DNA of 64,000 nucleotides from Pseudomonas pharyngis (GTDB lineage Bacteria; Pseudomonadota; Gammaproteobacteria; Pseudomonadales; Pseudomonadaceae), in the NCBI RefSeq assembly GCF_021602345.1, contig NZ_BQID01000002.1, positions 1 to 64,000 of the forward strand. Direction: 5' to 3'. The notes below the pieces were generated by a model, which saw only the letters and a program-made list of their open reading frames with translations, did no database searches and was not told the origin of the DNA. A program made the translations under genes and the position numbers. This document shows positions 44,872 to 54,944 of the stretch, piece by piece. Position 1 is the first letter of the stretch. Each line of letters starts with the position of its first letter.

Positions 44872-44887
44872 GGAGAACTGCGGAGGT

Positions 44888-45625
44888 TCAGAAGGATTTG
44901 CTGATGCTGGCGACGACCGTCGCCGTGCACACGTCCTTGAAGCCCCAGTTGCTCAGGCATTGGCTCTGCGACAGGTCGGTGTCGATGTAGCTCAGGCCCA
45001 GCACTACGCCGGCCAGGTTGTGGGTCAGTTTGACTTCCCACTCCCGGTAGGACTCTTCGCTGTGACCGGACGCCGAATACATATGCGGATCCTTGAAGTC
45101 CATGTTGCCGTAGCGCAGTTTCAGCCCGGAATCGAACGGCAATTCGGTTTCATAGCCGATGTAGCTGTAGAGCGAGCTCTGTTTGCTGTCGATGCCCGGC
45201 GCGTCGCTGGAGTAGTAGGCCGCGAGTTTCACGCCGTAAGCGCTGAGAATCGAGTACACCTCGCTCTGGTTGAACTGGCTCTCCTTGGGATACGCGTATT
45301 TGATGTAGCCCAGATCCAGGCTCACGGCCTCGGTCGCCTGCCACAACCAGCCGGCGTAGTAATCGACTTCCTGACGGGTTGTCAGGCCGCCACCGAAATC
45401 GACGTTCGAGCTCCACGCGCCGAGGTACAGGCCGCTGCTGTGGGCCAGGGTCAGACCGGCCTGTACGGCCGGGTCGTTCTGGGTCTGGGAGATGCCGCGG
45501 GTGCGGTAGTCGCTGGCCAGGGTCAGGTCGACCAGCACCGCGAAATCATCGTTCAGGGGAATCGCGTGGCTGCTCAAAGGCAGCAGGCTCAAGGAAGCGA
45601 GGGCGAGCAGGGGCAAGGCTTTCAT
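44888..45625 (-). CDS. TorF-family putative porin
   Basis: 245 residues. Signal peptide to SSHA; the mature start VLVDLTLASDYRTRGISQTQNDPAVQAGL is typical of the Gcw_chp/TorF family of outer-membrane barrels. Strands alternate through the protein (LYLGAWSSNVDFGGG; VDYYAGW), and it ends VVASISKSF with a terminal Phe. Two Cys near the C-terminus (QCLSNWGFKDVC) probably form a disulfide. The transported solute is unknown. Confidence 0.85.
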   Translation of the reverse strand: MKALPLLALASLSLLPLSSHAIPLNDDFAVLVDLTLASDYRTRGISQTQNDPAVQAGLTLAHSSGLYLGAWSSNVDFGGGLTTRQEVDYYAGWLWQATEAVSLDLGYIKYAYPKESQFNQSEVYSILSAYGVKLAAYYSSDAPGIDSKQSSLYSYIGYETELPFDSGLKLRYGNMDFKDPHMYSASGHSEESYREWEVKLTHNLAGVVLGLSYIDTDLSQSQCLSNWGFKDVCTATVVASISKSF

Positions 45626-45727
45626 GTGAAGTCCCGTTGTTGTGGTTGTTATGGGCAGGAAGCGGGCAAGGCTGCGCCGGACCCCGGCGGCTGGCGCGGG
45701 GTCGGGCAGCGGATACGGCGATTGTTA

Positions 45728-47482
45728 TTAGAGGGTAGGGGCGTAGACCTGACGGCCGGCGAACCAGGTTTGCAGGACCTGGGTGTCATGCAGGGCCTTG
45801 TCGTCGACGCTGAACACGTCGCGATCGAGCACGATGAAGTCGGCCTGTTTGCCGGGGCTCAGCGAGCCGATCTGTTGTTCCAGGCCGATGGTTCGCGCGG
45901 CATTGGCGGTGTAGGCGTAGAACATGGTTTCGCGGTCCAGGCGTTCGTCGGCGTTGAGCACGCCCAGCGGCCCGGTGCGGGTGATGGCCTGGGCCATGGC
46001 GTTCCACGGGTTCGGCGAGGACACCGGCCAGTCGCTGGCGCCGGCAATCGTCGCGCCTTGCTTGAGCAGCGAATGCGCCGGGTATTGATAGCGGAAGGCT
46101 AGGGCGCTGACGTAAGGCTTGATCATGTCGGTGGTGTAGTCGTCGGCGCTGGCCCACAGCAGTTGCATCGAGGCAATCACGTTCAGCGGCTTGAAGCGGG
46201 CGAACTCCTTCGGGTTGACCATTTGCAGGTGGGTGATCGAGTGCGTTACGCCGCTCTGTCGGTCCTTGCGCGCCTGGGCGATACCGTTCAGTGATTCGCG
46301 CACCGCGCGATCGCCGATGGCGTGGATGTGCACCAGCCAGCCGCGCTGGTCGATGGCGCTGACCAGTTCGCCGAAGTGCTGTGGATCGATCAGCAGCTCT
46401 CCCTGTTTGTGCGAGTTGCTGTAGGGATCGATCATCGCCGCGCTCTGGGCCGGGTATTCGATCACGCCGTCGGCGAAGATCTTGATCCCCGGCAGCGTCA
46501 GATTGGGAATGTCCTGAAACTGCCGGCGAACCTTGTCGAGGGTGTCGAGATCGGCCGGGACGCTTTTCGGATTGGCCACCAGCAGCGCGGCGACGTGAGC
46601 GGTCATGCCGCCGCTTTCCGACAGGGCCTTGTAGGCCGGCAATACGCCGACGGTTTTTTCGGTGGGCTTGAGGGCGAACACCGGCTCACCCGGCGCGGCG
46701 TTGGCGGCGGGGTCCATCCACGCGGTGATGCCAAGGCTGTTGTTGAAGCGCACTGCCGATTGCGCGGCCTTGAGCATGTCGGCCGGGCTCGGCACCGGCA
46801 TTTTCGAGGCGACCCGATCCCAACCGGCGTCGACCACAAAGCCGTTCGGTTCACCGCTGGCCAGTTTGCCGATGGTGTCTTTTTCCGCATCCGGCAGGGT
46901 TTTCAGCAGCGCGGCGTCGATGCCCGCACGCTTGAGCATCACGTTGTTGGCCCACGCCGTGTGGTGATCGCTGCCGGTGAACACCACCGGCACGTCGGTC
47001 CATTCGCCGTTATTGAAGATTTTGCCCAGCGCTTCAGCCTTGGCCCAATACGCCGAACTCATGCCGGCCACGCTCAACACATCGCCATGCCGGGCCTTGC
47101 CGTCGTCACGCCAGCCGCGCAGGCGTTTTTCCAGTTCGTCGAGTTCGACCACCTCGTCTTCCATGTTGGCCGAGACCATTTCCAGTCCGCCGAAAATCGC
47201 GTGGGAATGGCTGTCGATCAGGCCGGGCATCAGCGCCTGACCTTTCAGGTCGATGACCTGGGTGCCGGGCTCGATCAAGGCCTTGATCTGCGCGTCGCTG
47301 CCGACTTTCAGCACCTTGCCGCTCTCCACGGCCAGCGCCTGAACCTTCGGTTGAGCGCGGTCGGCGGTGAAAATCTTGCCATTGAACAGCACCAGATCGG
47401 TGGCGGCCATGGCTTCCATCGAGGCAAAACTCATAGCGGCGATCAGCAGATTTTTTGTGAAATGCGGGATGAATCTTTTCAT
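45728..47482 (-). CDS. Periplasmic amidohydrolase (YtcJ-like)
   Basis: 584 residues with a signal peptide (MKRFIPHFTKNLLIAAMSFASMEAMA). Amidohydro_3 layout: FNGKIFTADRAQPKVQALAVESGKVL, the metal motif DSHSHAIFG, HIHAIGDRAVRESL, and ASDWPVSSPNPWNAM with the last metal-ligand Asp; the C-terminus ends with the usual beta-sandwich (GSLSPGKQADFIVLDRD). Substrate unknown; family members are exoenzyme-like amidases. It diverges from a LysR gene 103 bases away, the probable regulator. Confidence 0.88.
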   Translation of the reverse strand: MKRFIPHFTKNLLIAAMSFASMEAMAATDLVLFNGKIFTADRAQPKVQALAVESGKVLKVGSDAQIKALIEPGTQVIDLKGQALMPGLIDSHSHAIFGGLEMVSANMEDEVVELDELEKRLRGWRDDGKARHGDVLSVAGMSSAYWAKAEALGKIFNNGEWTDVPVVFTGSDHHTAWANNVMLKRAGIDAALLKTLPDAEKDTIGKLASGEPNGFVVDAGWDRVASKMPVPSPADMLKAAQSAVRFNNSLGITAWMDPAANAAPGEPVFALKPTEKTVGVLPAYKALSESGGMTAHVAALLVANPKSVPADLDTLDKVRRQFQDIPNLTLPGIKIFADGVIEYPAQSAAMIDPYSNSHKQGELLIDPQHFGELVSAIDQRGWLVHIHAIGDRAVRESLNGIAQARKDRQSGVTHSITHLQMVNPKEFARFKPLNVIASMQLLWASADDYTTDMIKPYVSALAFRYQYPAHSLLKQGATIAGASDWPVSSPNPWNAMAQAITRTGPLGVLNADERLDRETMFYAYTANAARTIGLEQQIGSLSPGKQADFIVLDRDVFSVDDKALHDTQVLQTWFAGRQVYAPTL

Positions 47483-47585
47483 TGAACATTTCCTTGTTAT
47501 TGCGTCTGATGGCCAGATTAGTGGCTGCCAACGCCCGACAGAACGCCTCCCTCACGAAAAACGTTTTTGCCTGAATGGAAAAAGC

Positions 47586-48503
47586 ATGGACAAGCTGGGT
47601 GCACTGAAAATGTTCGTGGTCACCGCGCAGCTCGGCAGTTTCAGCCGCGCTGCCGAGCAACTGGGCAAGACCCCGTCGGCCCTGACCAAAGCGGTCAATC
47701 ACTTGGAATCCGAACTTGGGGCGCGGCTGTTCGAGCGCAGCACGCGGCGGATTCTGCTGACCGAAATCGGCCGGCTGTATCTGGAAACCGCACGCCAGGT
47801 GCTGCAACGGCTGGACGAGGCCAGCGAAGAAATCGAGCAGTTGCAGCATGGCCTGCGCGGCAGCCTGAAAATCACTGCGCCGCTGGCCTATGGGCGAGCG
47901 TTTCTCGATCAGGTGTGTGACGGCTTTTTGCAGCAATTCCCGCAGATCAGCCTGCAAGTGGATTTGTGCGACGAATTCGTCAATCTGCTGGAAAGCGGCT
48001 ACGACCTGGCCTTGCGCGAAGGGCACGATGATTTGCCGGGGCTGATTGCGCGGGTGGTCGGCAGCAATCGGCTGGCGCTGTGCTGCAGCCCCGAATACCT
48101 GGCGCGCAAGGGCTTGCCGGTCACGCCGCAAACCCTCGATCAGCATGAATGGCTGCTGTACCGGCATCCGTTGCTCAGTCGCGAATTCTGGTGGGCCGAA
48201 CGCGACGGCCAGCGCCTGAGCCTGGCGCAACCGGCGGCGCCGCTGTTGCGCAGCGACAATTACGACCTGCTGCTGGCCAGCGCCCTGGCCGGGCGTGGCC
48301 TGCTGCACACGCCGCTGTGGAGTGCCGCGCCGTACATCGCCGACGGGCGACTGGTGCGGGTCATGGCCGATTACGAGATCGACCCGGACAGCTTTGGCCC
48401 GCACATTCTGGCGGTGTACCCGAGCCATCGACGGGCGACGGCCAAGGTTGTGGCGTTCATTGATTACATCGCGGGGTTTCTCGCGGAGCGCGGTTTGAAC
48501 TGA
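47586..48503 (+). CDS. LysR-family regulator
   Basis: 305 residues from ATG 47586; the open frame extends upstream, but only this start gives the normal LysR beginning (MDKLGALKMFVVTAQLGSFSRAAEQLGKTPSALTKAV). Winged helix in residues 1-60, then the periplasmic-binding-like effector domain (GSLKITAPLAYGRAF; LVRVMADYEIDP). CrgA/PA14-like subfamily. Likely regulator of the divergent amidohydrolase. Confidence 0.9.
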   Translation: MDKLGALKMFVVTAQLGSFSRAAEQLGKTPSALTKAVNHLESELGARLFERSTRRILLTEIGRLYLETARQVLQRLDEASEEIEQLQHGLRGSLKITAPLAYGRAFLDQVCDGFLQQFPQISLQVDLCDEFVNLLESGYDLALREGHDDLPGLIARVVGSNRLALCCSPEYLARKGLPVTPQTLDQHEWLLYRHPLLSREFWWAERDGQRLSLAQPAAPLLRSDNYDLLLASALAGRGLLHTPLWSAAPYIADGRLVRVMADYEIDPDSFGPHILAVYPSHRRATAKVVAFIDYIAGFLAERGLN

Positions 48504-48533
48504 CTGGCGGTGCTTGTCAGGAAATTCCCACAA

Positions 48534-48549
48534 GAGTACAAATGTACTC
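48534..48549. promoter_or_regulatory. LexA2-type operator palindrome
   Basis: GAGTAC-AAAT-GTACTC, a perfect 6+4+6 palindrome one base before the start codon of lexA. It differs from the CTGT-N8-ACAG box of ordinary gammaproteobacterial LexA. A separate box of GTAC-type is known for the second LexA of P. putida, so this is the probable autoregulatory operator of the imu operon. Confidence 0.8.
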
Positions 48550-48550
48550 C

Positions 48551-49159
48551 ATGACGACTCTGACTCCCCGCCGTACCGCCATCCTGACCTTTATCCGCGA
48601 ACGCATCGCCGAACACGGTCAGCCCCCAAGCCTCGCTGAAATCAGCGAGGCTTTTGGTTTTGCCTCCCGCAGCGTGGCGCGCAAGCATGTGCTGGCGCTC
48701 ACCGAAGCCGGGTTTATCGAGGTCAATCCGCATCAGGCCCGGGGCATTCGCCTGCTCGGGCAGCCGGCGCGGCCGGAACTGCTCGAAGTGCCGGTGCTTG
48801 GCCGGGTGGCCGCCGGTGCGCCCATCGGTGCCGATGCCGACCTGCACAATCGGCTGATGCTCGACCCGGCGCTGTTCTCCCGCACGCCCGACTACATGCT
48901 GCGGGTGCAGGGCGATTCGATGATCGAGGACGGGATTCTCGACGGCGATCTGGTCGGCGTGCGGCGCAACCCCGAGGCGCTCAACGGCCAGATCGTGGTG
49001 GCGCGGCTCGACGGTGAAGTCACCATCAAACGCTTCGAGCGGGTCGGCGATGAGGTTCGCCTGTTGCCGCGCAACCCGGCGTACCAGCCGATTGTGGTGC
49101 GGGCCGATCAAGACCTGGCCATCGAAGGGGTGTTCTGCGGTCTGGTGAGGCAAGGCTGA
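48551..49159 (+). CDS. lexA: Second LexA repressor (LexA2)
   Basis: 202 residues from ATG 48551; ATG 48542 lies inside the operator palindrome and is the alternative. Winged helix (RRTAILTFIRERIAEHGQPPSLAEISEAFGFASRSVARKHVLAL), Ala-Gly cleavage site in VAAGAPIGAD, catalytic Ser in QGDSMIEDG, and Lys in EVTIKRF. Represses the SOS cassette downstream until RecA-promoted self-cleavage. The stop overlaps imuA (TGATG). Its place in front of imuA identifies it as the second, specialised LexA. Confidence 0.92.
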   Translation: MTTLTPRRTAILTFIRERIAEHGQPPSLAEISEAFGFASRSVARKHVLALTEAGFIEVNPHQARGIRLLGQPARPELLEVPVLGRVAAGAPIGADADLHNRLMLDPALFSRTPDYMLRVQGDSMIEDGILDGDLVGVRRNPEALNGQIVVARLDGEVTIKRFERVGDEVRLLPRNPAYQPIVVRADQDLAIEGVFCGLVRQG

Positions 49160-49776
49160 TGGGGGCCGTCGTTGCGCTGGATACGCTGTTCAATGGCGGC
49201 CAGGTCTGGAAGGGCCGGCCTGCGCCACCGACCGCCAGCCCGCAACCCACCGGCCATGCGGTGCTGGATGCGGCCTTGCCCAGTGGTGGCTGGCCGGAAG
49301 CGGCACTGAGCGAAATCCTCCTGGCCGGGCCCGGTGTCGGTGAGCTGCAACTGGTGTGGCCGACGTTGGCGCGGCTGTCGGCGGCGGGCGAGCGCATCGT
49401 GCTGGTGGCGCCGCCGTTTGTGCCGTATCCGCAGGCCTGGGCCAATGCCGGGGTCGATCTGCGGCAGTTGTCGGTGATCCAGGCCAGCGAGCGCGATGCG
49501 TTGTGGGCGGCAGAACAATGCCTGCGCTCGGGCAGCTGCGGTGCGGTGCTGTGCTGGCCGCACAAGGCCGATGATCGCGCCTTGCGCCGTTTGCAGGTGG
49601 CGGCGGAAACCGGCCAGACCCTGGCGTTCGCGTGGCGCCCATTGAGCGAGGCGGTCAACCCGTCGCCGGCCGCATTGCGCATTGCCATCGATGCACGACC
49701 CGCGCAATTGCGCGTGCTCAAGTGCCGGGGTGGTCTGGCGCGCAGCGCACCGATTGCCTTCGCCGTGGGGCATTGA
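49159..49776 (+). CDS. imuA: ImuA, SOS mutagenesis accessory protein
   Basis: 205 residues, starting inside the lexA stop. RecA/SulA-like core: TGHAVLDAALPSGGWPEAALSEILLAGPGVGE, then RIVLVAPPFVPYPQAWANAGVDLRQL. It has no usable Walker A (GPGVGELQ), as is usual in ImuA. With ImuB and DnaE2 it carries out damage-induced mutagenesis. Confidence 0.9.
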   Translation: MGAVVALDTLFNGGQVWKGRPAPPTASPQPTGHAVLDAALPSGGWPEAALSEILLAGPGVGELQLVWPTLARLSAAGERIVLVAPPFVPYPQAWANAGVDLRQLSVIQASERDALWAAEQCLRSGSCGAVLCWPHKADDRALRRLQVAAETGQTLAFAWRPLSEAVNPSPAALRIAIDARPAQLRVLKCRGGLARSAPIAFAVGH

Positions 49777-49783
49777 GGTCGCC

Positions 49784-51199
49784 ATGCGCTGGGTTTGCAT
49801 TCTGTTCCCGCAATTGGCTCTCGACGCCGTGCTGCGTCAGCGCCCCGATCCCGAGCAACCGTTGGCGCTGCTCAGCGGCCCGGCCCAGCGCCGGGTGCTG
49901 CAAGCGGTCAACCCGGCGGCGCGGGCACTGGGCTTGCGTCCGGGGCAGTCGATGACCGCCGCGCAGGCCATGAGCAAAGGGTTCGCCACCGTCGATTACG
50001 ATTCGGCCGAGGTCGAGCACTGGCAGCAGTTTCTCGCCGCCTGGGCCTATCGTTTCAGCGCCCAGGTCAGCGTGCATTATCCGCGCACCGTGGTGTTCGA
50101 GATCGAATCGAGCCTCGGGCTGTTCGGTTCCTGGGCGCAGTTCGAGGCGCGGTTGCGCACGGAGCTGACCGAGTTGGGTTTTCGTCATCGCATCGTCGCC
50201 GCGCCCAATCCGGTGGCGGCGCGGGTGTTGGCCAACGCCTACGACGGATTGGTGGTGCCCGACGGTGAAGCCCTGCGCCATCACCTCGGACAATTGCCGG
50301 TCGACCGCATCGGGCTTGAACCGAGCGTGGCCACGGCGTTGTCGCGCATGGGCCTGCGCAACCTCCATCAGGTGCAGAACCTGCCGCGTCAGGCCTTGGC
50401 CCGGCGTTTCGAGGCGCCGATGCTCAAGCACCTGGACACGCTGTTCGGCGCACGGCCGCTGGCGCTGGCGTTCTACCTGCCGCCAGATCGCTTCGACGTG
50501 CGCATCGAACTCAATTTCGACGTGCAGTCCCATCAGGCGCTGCTGTTTCCATTGCGCCGCCTGACGTCCGATCTGGCGGCGTTTTTGTGCGGGCGCGACA
50601 GCGGCGTGCAGCGCTTCGATCTGCATCTGGAACACGCCGGGTTGCCGGACACGCTGATCAAGGTCGGCCTGCTCAGCGCCGAGCGCGATCCGGCGATGCT
50701 GTTCGAGCTGGCCCGTGGTCGACTGGAGCAGGTGCAGGTCGAAGCCCCGGTGCGCGGTTTTCGTTTGCGCGCCGAGGATCTGCCGAGTTTCGTGCCGCAG
50801 TTTCAGGAGCTGTTCGACGACCGTCCGCAGCAGACCTTGCCCTGGGAACAATTGCGCGAACGCCTGCGCGCGCGGCTGGGGGATGAGGCGGTGCAGGGCC
50901 TGCGCTTTCAGGCCGATCATCGACCGGAGTGCGCGTGGCAGAGCGCCGATGACAAACAGCGTTGTCCTGCATTGCCGGGCGTGCAGCGTCCGGGCTGGTT
51001 GTTGGGCGAACCGCAGTCCGTGCCGGAAGGTTCGGCGCGCATCCTCATGGGCCCGGAACGGATCGAGTCCGGCTGGTGGGACGGTGACGACGTGCGCCGC
51101 GACTATTACCTGATCCAGAACCGCGCCGGCCAGCAAGGCTGGGCGTACCGATCAGTGGGTGAGGGCGGCCCGTTGTGGCTGCAGGGCTGGTTCGCGTGA
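49784..51199 (+). CDS. imuB: ImuB, catalytically dead Y-family polymerase homologue
   Basis: 471 residues from ATG 49784. [17 protein letters not shown] replaces the N-terminal DxD motif of active Y-family polymerases, and [13 protein letters not shown] stands where the second acidic motif should be, so no catalytic carboxylates are apparent. Little-finger and C-terminal regions follow ([19 protein letters not shown]). ImuB links DnaE2 to the beta clamp. The stop overlaps the GTG start of dnaE2. Confidence 0.92.
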   Translation: MRWVCILFPQLALDAVLRQRPDPEQPLALLSGPAQRRVLQAVNPAARALGLRPGQSMTAAQAMSKGFATVDYDSAEVEHWQQFLAAWAYRFSAQVSVHYPRTVVFEIESSLGLFGSWAQFEARLRTELTELGFRHRIVAAPNPVAARVLANAYDGLVVPDGEALRHHLGQLPVDRIGLEPSVATALSRMGLRNLHQVQNLPRQALARRFEAPMLKHLDTLFGARPLALAFYLPPDRFDVRIELNFDVQSHQALLFPLRRLTSDLAAFLCGRDSGVQRFDLHLEHAGLPDTLIKVGLLSAERDPAMLFELARGRLEQVQVEAPVRGFRLRAEDLPSFVPQFQELFDDRPQQTLPWEQLRERLRARLGDEAVQGLRFQADHRPECAWQSADDKQRCPALPGVQRPGWLLGEPQSVPEGSARILMGPERIESGWWDGDDVRRDYYLIQNRAGQQGWAYRSVGEGGPLWLQGWFA

Positions 51200-54100
51200 G
51201 CCAGGGTTATGCCGAGCTGCACTGTCTGTCGAACTTCAGCTTCCAGCGCGGGGCGTCCAGTGCACTGGAGCTGTTCCAGCGGGCGAAAAAACACGGCTAT
51301 CAGGCACTGGCGATCACCGATGAATGCACCCTGGCCGGGATCGTTCGTGCCTGGCAGGCGGCCAAATCCGTGGAGCTGCCGCTGATCATCGGCAGCGAAA
51401 TCCGCATCGAGAACGGCCCGAAACTGGTGTTGCTGGTCGAGAACATCGAGGGTTATCAGGCGTTGTGCGGTTTGATCACCCAGGCTCGACGGCGAACCCG
51501 GAAAGGCCAGTATCAAATACTGCGCGAGGACTTCAGCGAACCGCTGCCGGGGCTATTGGTGCTGTGGGTGCCGGATTCGGTCGATGAGGAGGAAGAGGGC
51601 CGCTGGCTGAAACAGGCGTTCGGTGAACGGCTGTGGCTGGCGGTGCAGTTGCATCGCGGGCAGAACGATCAGCAACGGCTGGCCGCACTGCTGAGTCTGG
51701 CGGATGAACTGCAGATTCCAGCGGTGGCCAGCGGCGATGTGCACATGCACGCCCGTGGTCGCCGGGCCTTGCAGGACACCATGACCGCGATCCGACACCA
51801 CGTCCCGGTAGCGGAAGCCGGATTGCGCCTGCACCCCAATGGCGAGCGGCATTTGCGCAGTCTCGATGTGTTGCGCGAGTTGTATCCGCAGACCTTGCTG
51901 GACGAGTCGGTGAATCTGGCTCGCCGCTGCACCTTCGATCTGGGCGAGTTGCGCTATCAATACCCCAAAGAGCTGGTGCCTGAAGAGCACAGCGCCAGTT
52001 CCTGGCTGCGCCACCTGACCGAGCAAGGCATCGCCTGGCGCTGGCCGAAAGGCGCACAACCCAAGGTACTCAAGCAGATCGACGATGAACTGAAGCTGAT
52101 CGCCGAACTCGGCTACGAAAGCTACTTCCTCACCGTGCACGACGTGGTGCGCTTCGCCCGTGAGCAGAAAATCCTCTGTCAGGGCCGGGGGTCGGCGGCC
52201 AACTCGGCGGTGTGTTTTGCCTTGGGCATCACCGAGATCGATCCGGACCGCACCACGCTGCTGTTCGAGCGTTTCATGTCGAGGGAGCGCAACGAGCCGC
52301 CGGACATCGACGTGGATTTCGAGCACGAACGCCGCGAAGAAGTCCTGCAATACGTGTTCCGGCGTTATGGCCGCCGTCGTGCGGCGCTGACCGCGGTGGT
52401 CAGCACCTACCACGCTTCCGGCGCGATCCGCGATGTGGCCAAGGCGCTGGGTTTGCCGCCGGACCAGATCAATGCGCTGGCCGACTGCTGCGGCCACTGG
52501 AGCGATGACACGCCGCCCGTGGAGCGCCTGCGCGAAGGCGGTTTTGACCCGGAAAGTCCGCTGCTGCACCGGGTGCTGAGCCTGACCGGGCAACTGATCG
52601 GCTTCCCCCGGCACCTGTCGCAACACCCCGGTGGTTTCGTGATTTCCGAGCAACCGCTGGACACTTTGGTGCCGGTGGAAAACGCCGCCATGGCCGACCG
52701 CACCATCATCCAGTGGGACAAGGACGACCTCGACGCCGTCGGGCTGCTCAAGGTGGATATCCTCGCCCTCGGCATGCTCAGCGCGATCCGCCGCTGTTTC
52801 GATCTGCTGCGCCGTCATCGTAACCAGAAGCTGAGCCTGGCGACGATTCCGGCCGAGGATCGCGCCACGTACGACATGATCAGCCGCGCCGACACCATCG
52901 GCGTATTCCAGATCGAGTCCCGGGCGCAGATGTCGATGCTGCCGCGCCTGCGCCCGCAAACCTTCTACGACCTGGTGATCGAGGTGGCCATCGTCCGGCC
53001 GGGGCCGATCCAGGGCGGCATGGTCCATCCGTACCTGCGCCGCCGGAACAAGGAGGAAGAGGAAACCTATCCGTCCCCGGAACTGGAAGTGGTGCTCAAG
53101 CGTACCCTCGGCGTGCCGCTGTTTCAGGAACAGGTGATGCAGATCGCCATTGTCGCCGCCGACTACAGCCCCGGTGAGGCCGACCAGTTGCGCCGCTCCA
53201 TGGCCGCGTGGAAGCGCCACGGCGGGCTGGAGCCGCACAAGGAGCGATTGGCCGCCGGCATGAAGAAAAACGGCTACAGCCCGGAATTCGCCGCGCAGAT
53301 CTTCGAGCAGATCAAGGGCTTCGGCAGTTACGGATTCCCTGAATCCCACGCTGCCAGTTTTGCCTTGCTGACCTATGCCAGTTGCTGGCTCAAGTGCCAC
53401 GAACCGGCGGCGTTCGCCTGCGCGCTGATCAACAGTTGGCCGATGGGGTTCTACAGCCCGGATCAGATTCTTCAGGACGCGCGCCGGCATCATTTGCAGA
53501 TCCGCCCGGTGGACGTGCGCGCCAGTGACTGGGATTGCAGCCTGGAGCCGATCACCGGCGAGCAACCGGCCATCCGCATGGGCCTGCGGATGATCAAGGG
53601 CTTTCGCGAGGAGGATGCGCGCAGCATTGAAAGCGCGCGGGCGAGGGGTGCGTTTGCCGATGTCGCCGATCTGGGCGAACGGGCCGGGCTCGACAGTCGC
53701 GCTCAGGCGCTATTGGCCGATGCCGGGGCATTGCGCGGTCTGGCCGGTCATCGTCATCGGGCACGCTGGGAAGTGGCCGGGGTGCAGAAACAGCTCGGAT
53801 TGTTTGCCGGGTTGCCGAGTCAGGAAGAGCCGGATGTGCTGCTGCCGACGCCGAGTGTCAGCGAAGATCTGTTCACCGACTACGCCACACTGGGCACTAC
53901 GCTGGGGCCGCACCCGCTGACGTTGTTGCGCAACGAGTTGCGGGCACGGCGCTGCCGCAGTTCCCGGGAGTTGCTGGAAGTCGAGCATGGTCGGCCGGTC
54001 AGCGTGGCGGGGCTGGTGACCGGTCGCCAGCGACCGGGCACCGCCAGCGGCGTGACCTTCGTGACCCTCGAAGACGAGTTCGGCAACGTCAACGTGGTGG

Positions 54101-54273
54101 TCTGGCGCGATCTGGCCGAGCGTCAGCGTCAGGTGCTGGTGGGCTCACAACTGCTCAAGGTCGATGGCCGCTGGGAGCGTGAAGGCGAGGTGCGGCACCT
54201 GATTGCCGGACGCCTGAGCGATCTGACTCCGCTGCTCAACGGCATCCGCGTACAGAGCCGCGACTTCCACTGA
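51196..54273 (+). CDS. dnaE2: Error-prone DNA polymerase DnaE2
   Basis: 1025 residues from GTG 51196, which overlaps the imuB stop (GTGA). PHP domain at the start ([22 protein letters not shown]), polymerase core with [17 protein letters not shown] and the catalytic [37 protein letters not shown], and a C-terminal OB fold ([29 protein letters not shown]). Family-typical length. Last gene of the lexA2-imuA-imuB-dnaE2 operon, which is expected to be induced by DNA damage. Converges on the flavin reductase gene with no gap. Confidence 0.95.
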   Translation: MSQGYAELHCLSNFSFQRGASSALELFQRAKKHGYQALAITDECTLAGIVRAWQAAKSVELPLIIGSEIRIENGPKLVLLVENIEGYQALCGLITQARRRTRKGQYQILREDFSEPLPGLLVLWVPDSVDEEEEGRWLKQAFGERLWLAVQLHRGQNDQQRLAALLSLADELQIPAVASGDVHMHARGRRALQDTMTAIRHHVPVAEAGLRLHPNGERHLRSLDVLRELYPQTLLDESVNLARRCTFDLGELRYQYPKELVPEEHSASSWLRHLTEQGIAWRWPKGAQPKVLKQIDDELKLIAELGYESYFLTVHDVVRFAREQKILCQGRGSAANSAVCFALGITEIDPDRTTLLFERFMSRERNEPPDIDVDFEHERREEVLQYVFRRYGRRRAALTAVVSTYHASGAIRDVAKALGLPPDQINALADCCGHWSDDTPPVERLREGGFDPESPLLHRVLSLTGQLIGFPRHLSQHPGGFVISEQPLDTLVPVENAAMADRTIIQWDKDDLDAVGLLKVDILALGMLSAIRRCFDLLRRHRNQKLSLATIPAEDRATYDMISRADTIGVFQIESRAQMSMLPRLRPQTFYDLVIEVAIVRPGPIQGGMVHPYLRRRNKEEEETYPSPELEVVLKRTLGVPLFQEQVMQIAIVAADYSPGEADQLRRSMAAWKRHGGLEPHKERLAAGMKKNGYSPEFAAQIFEQIKGFGSYGFPESHAASFALLTYASCWLKCHEPAAFACALINSWPMGFYSPDQILQDARRHHLQIRPVDVRASDWDCSLEPITGEQPAIRMGLRMIKGFREEDARSIESARARGAFADVADLGERAGLDSRAQALLADAGALRGLAGHRHRARWEVAGVQKQLGLFAGLPSQEEPDVLLPTPSVSEDLFTDYATLGTTLGPHPLTLLRNELRARRCRSSRELLEVEHGRPVSVAGLVTGRQRPGTASGVTFVTLEDEFGNVNVVVWRDLAERQRQVLVGSQLLKVDGRWEREGEVRHLIAGRLSDLTPLLNGIRVQSRDFH

Positions 54274-54933
54274 TCAGCGCTGTGGCCAGAACCGTTCGCC
54301 ACCCCCCGGCGCTTCCGTCCACGCTTGCAACGAGCGGGTCGGCAGATCGAAGTAATCCCGGGTCCGCGCATAACCATGCCCGCCCATGCGCCCGATCGCA
54401 TCCAGCCCCAATTGATCGATGTACAGGGTTTTCGGGTCGATCAACTCGTCGCGCACATGCGCCATCAACACCTCGCCAAAAATGATCTCCCGGGACTGAC
54501 CGATGTTCAGCGCCATCATCCGTCGGCATTCCAGCGCCACCGGTGCTTCGCCGATTCGCGGGCATTTGACCGAGATGCCGGGGATTGCTGTCAGGCCGGC
54601 AGCGGTCAACTCATCGAAGCCCGGCGCAAACGGCACGGCGCAGACGTTCATGGCTTCCACCAGTGCATCGTTGACGATGTTGACCGTGAACTCCTGATTC
54701 ATCTGGATATTGCGCGTGGTGTCCTTCGGGCTCTGGTCGCCGTAGTTCTCGACGCCGAGCGCGAGAATGGGCGGATCTGCCGACAGGGCATTGAAGAAGC
54801 TGAACGGCGCGGCATTGACCCGGCCTTCGCCGTCGATGGTGGTGACCAGTGCAATCGGGCGCGGCACCACGCTGCCGATCAGAATCTTGTACTTTTCCCG
54901 TGGGCTCAGTTGGCTGAAGTCGAAGCTGTGCAT
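54274..54933 (-). CDS. Flavin reductase-like (DIM6/NTAB) protein
   Basis: 219 residues from ATG 54933; an upstream open frame is not coding-like. Split-barrel FMN fold: IGSVVPRPIALVTTIDGEGRVNAAPFSFFNALSADPP, KDTTRNIQMNQEFTVNIVND and a C-terminal HGYARTRDYFDLP. Provides reduced flavin, or acts as an FMN enzyme on the pathway substrate. It is the last gene of the minus-strand locus and starts 11 bases after the preceding amidohydrolase. Confidence 0.85.
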   Translation of the reverse strand: MHSFDFSQLSPREKYKILIGSVVPRPIALVTTIDGEGRVNAAPFSFFNALSADPPILALGVENYGDQSPKDTTRNIQMNQEFTVNIVNDALVEAMNVCAVPFAPGFDELTAAGLTAIPGISVKCPRIGEAPVALECRRMMALNIGQSREIIFGEVLMAHVRDELIDPKTLYIDQLGLDAIGRMGGHGYARTRDYFDLPTRSLQAWTEAPGGGERFWPQR

Positions 54934-54944
54934 GGCAGTGTTCT

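Noticed and set aside
51553-53565. 670-codon frame antisense to dnaE2
   Set aside because: Lies wholly within a well-supported gene, shows no protein-like motifs and is His/Gln/Arg-rich as antisense frames often are.
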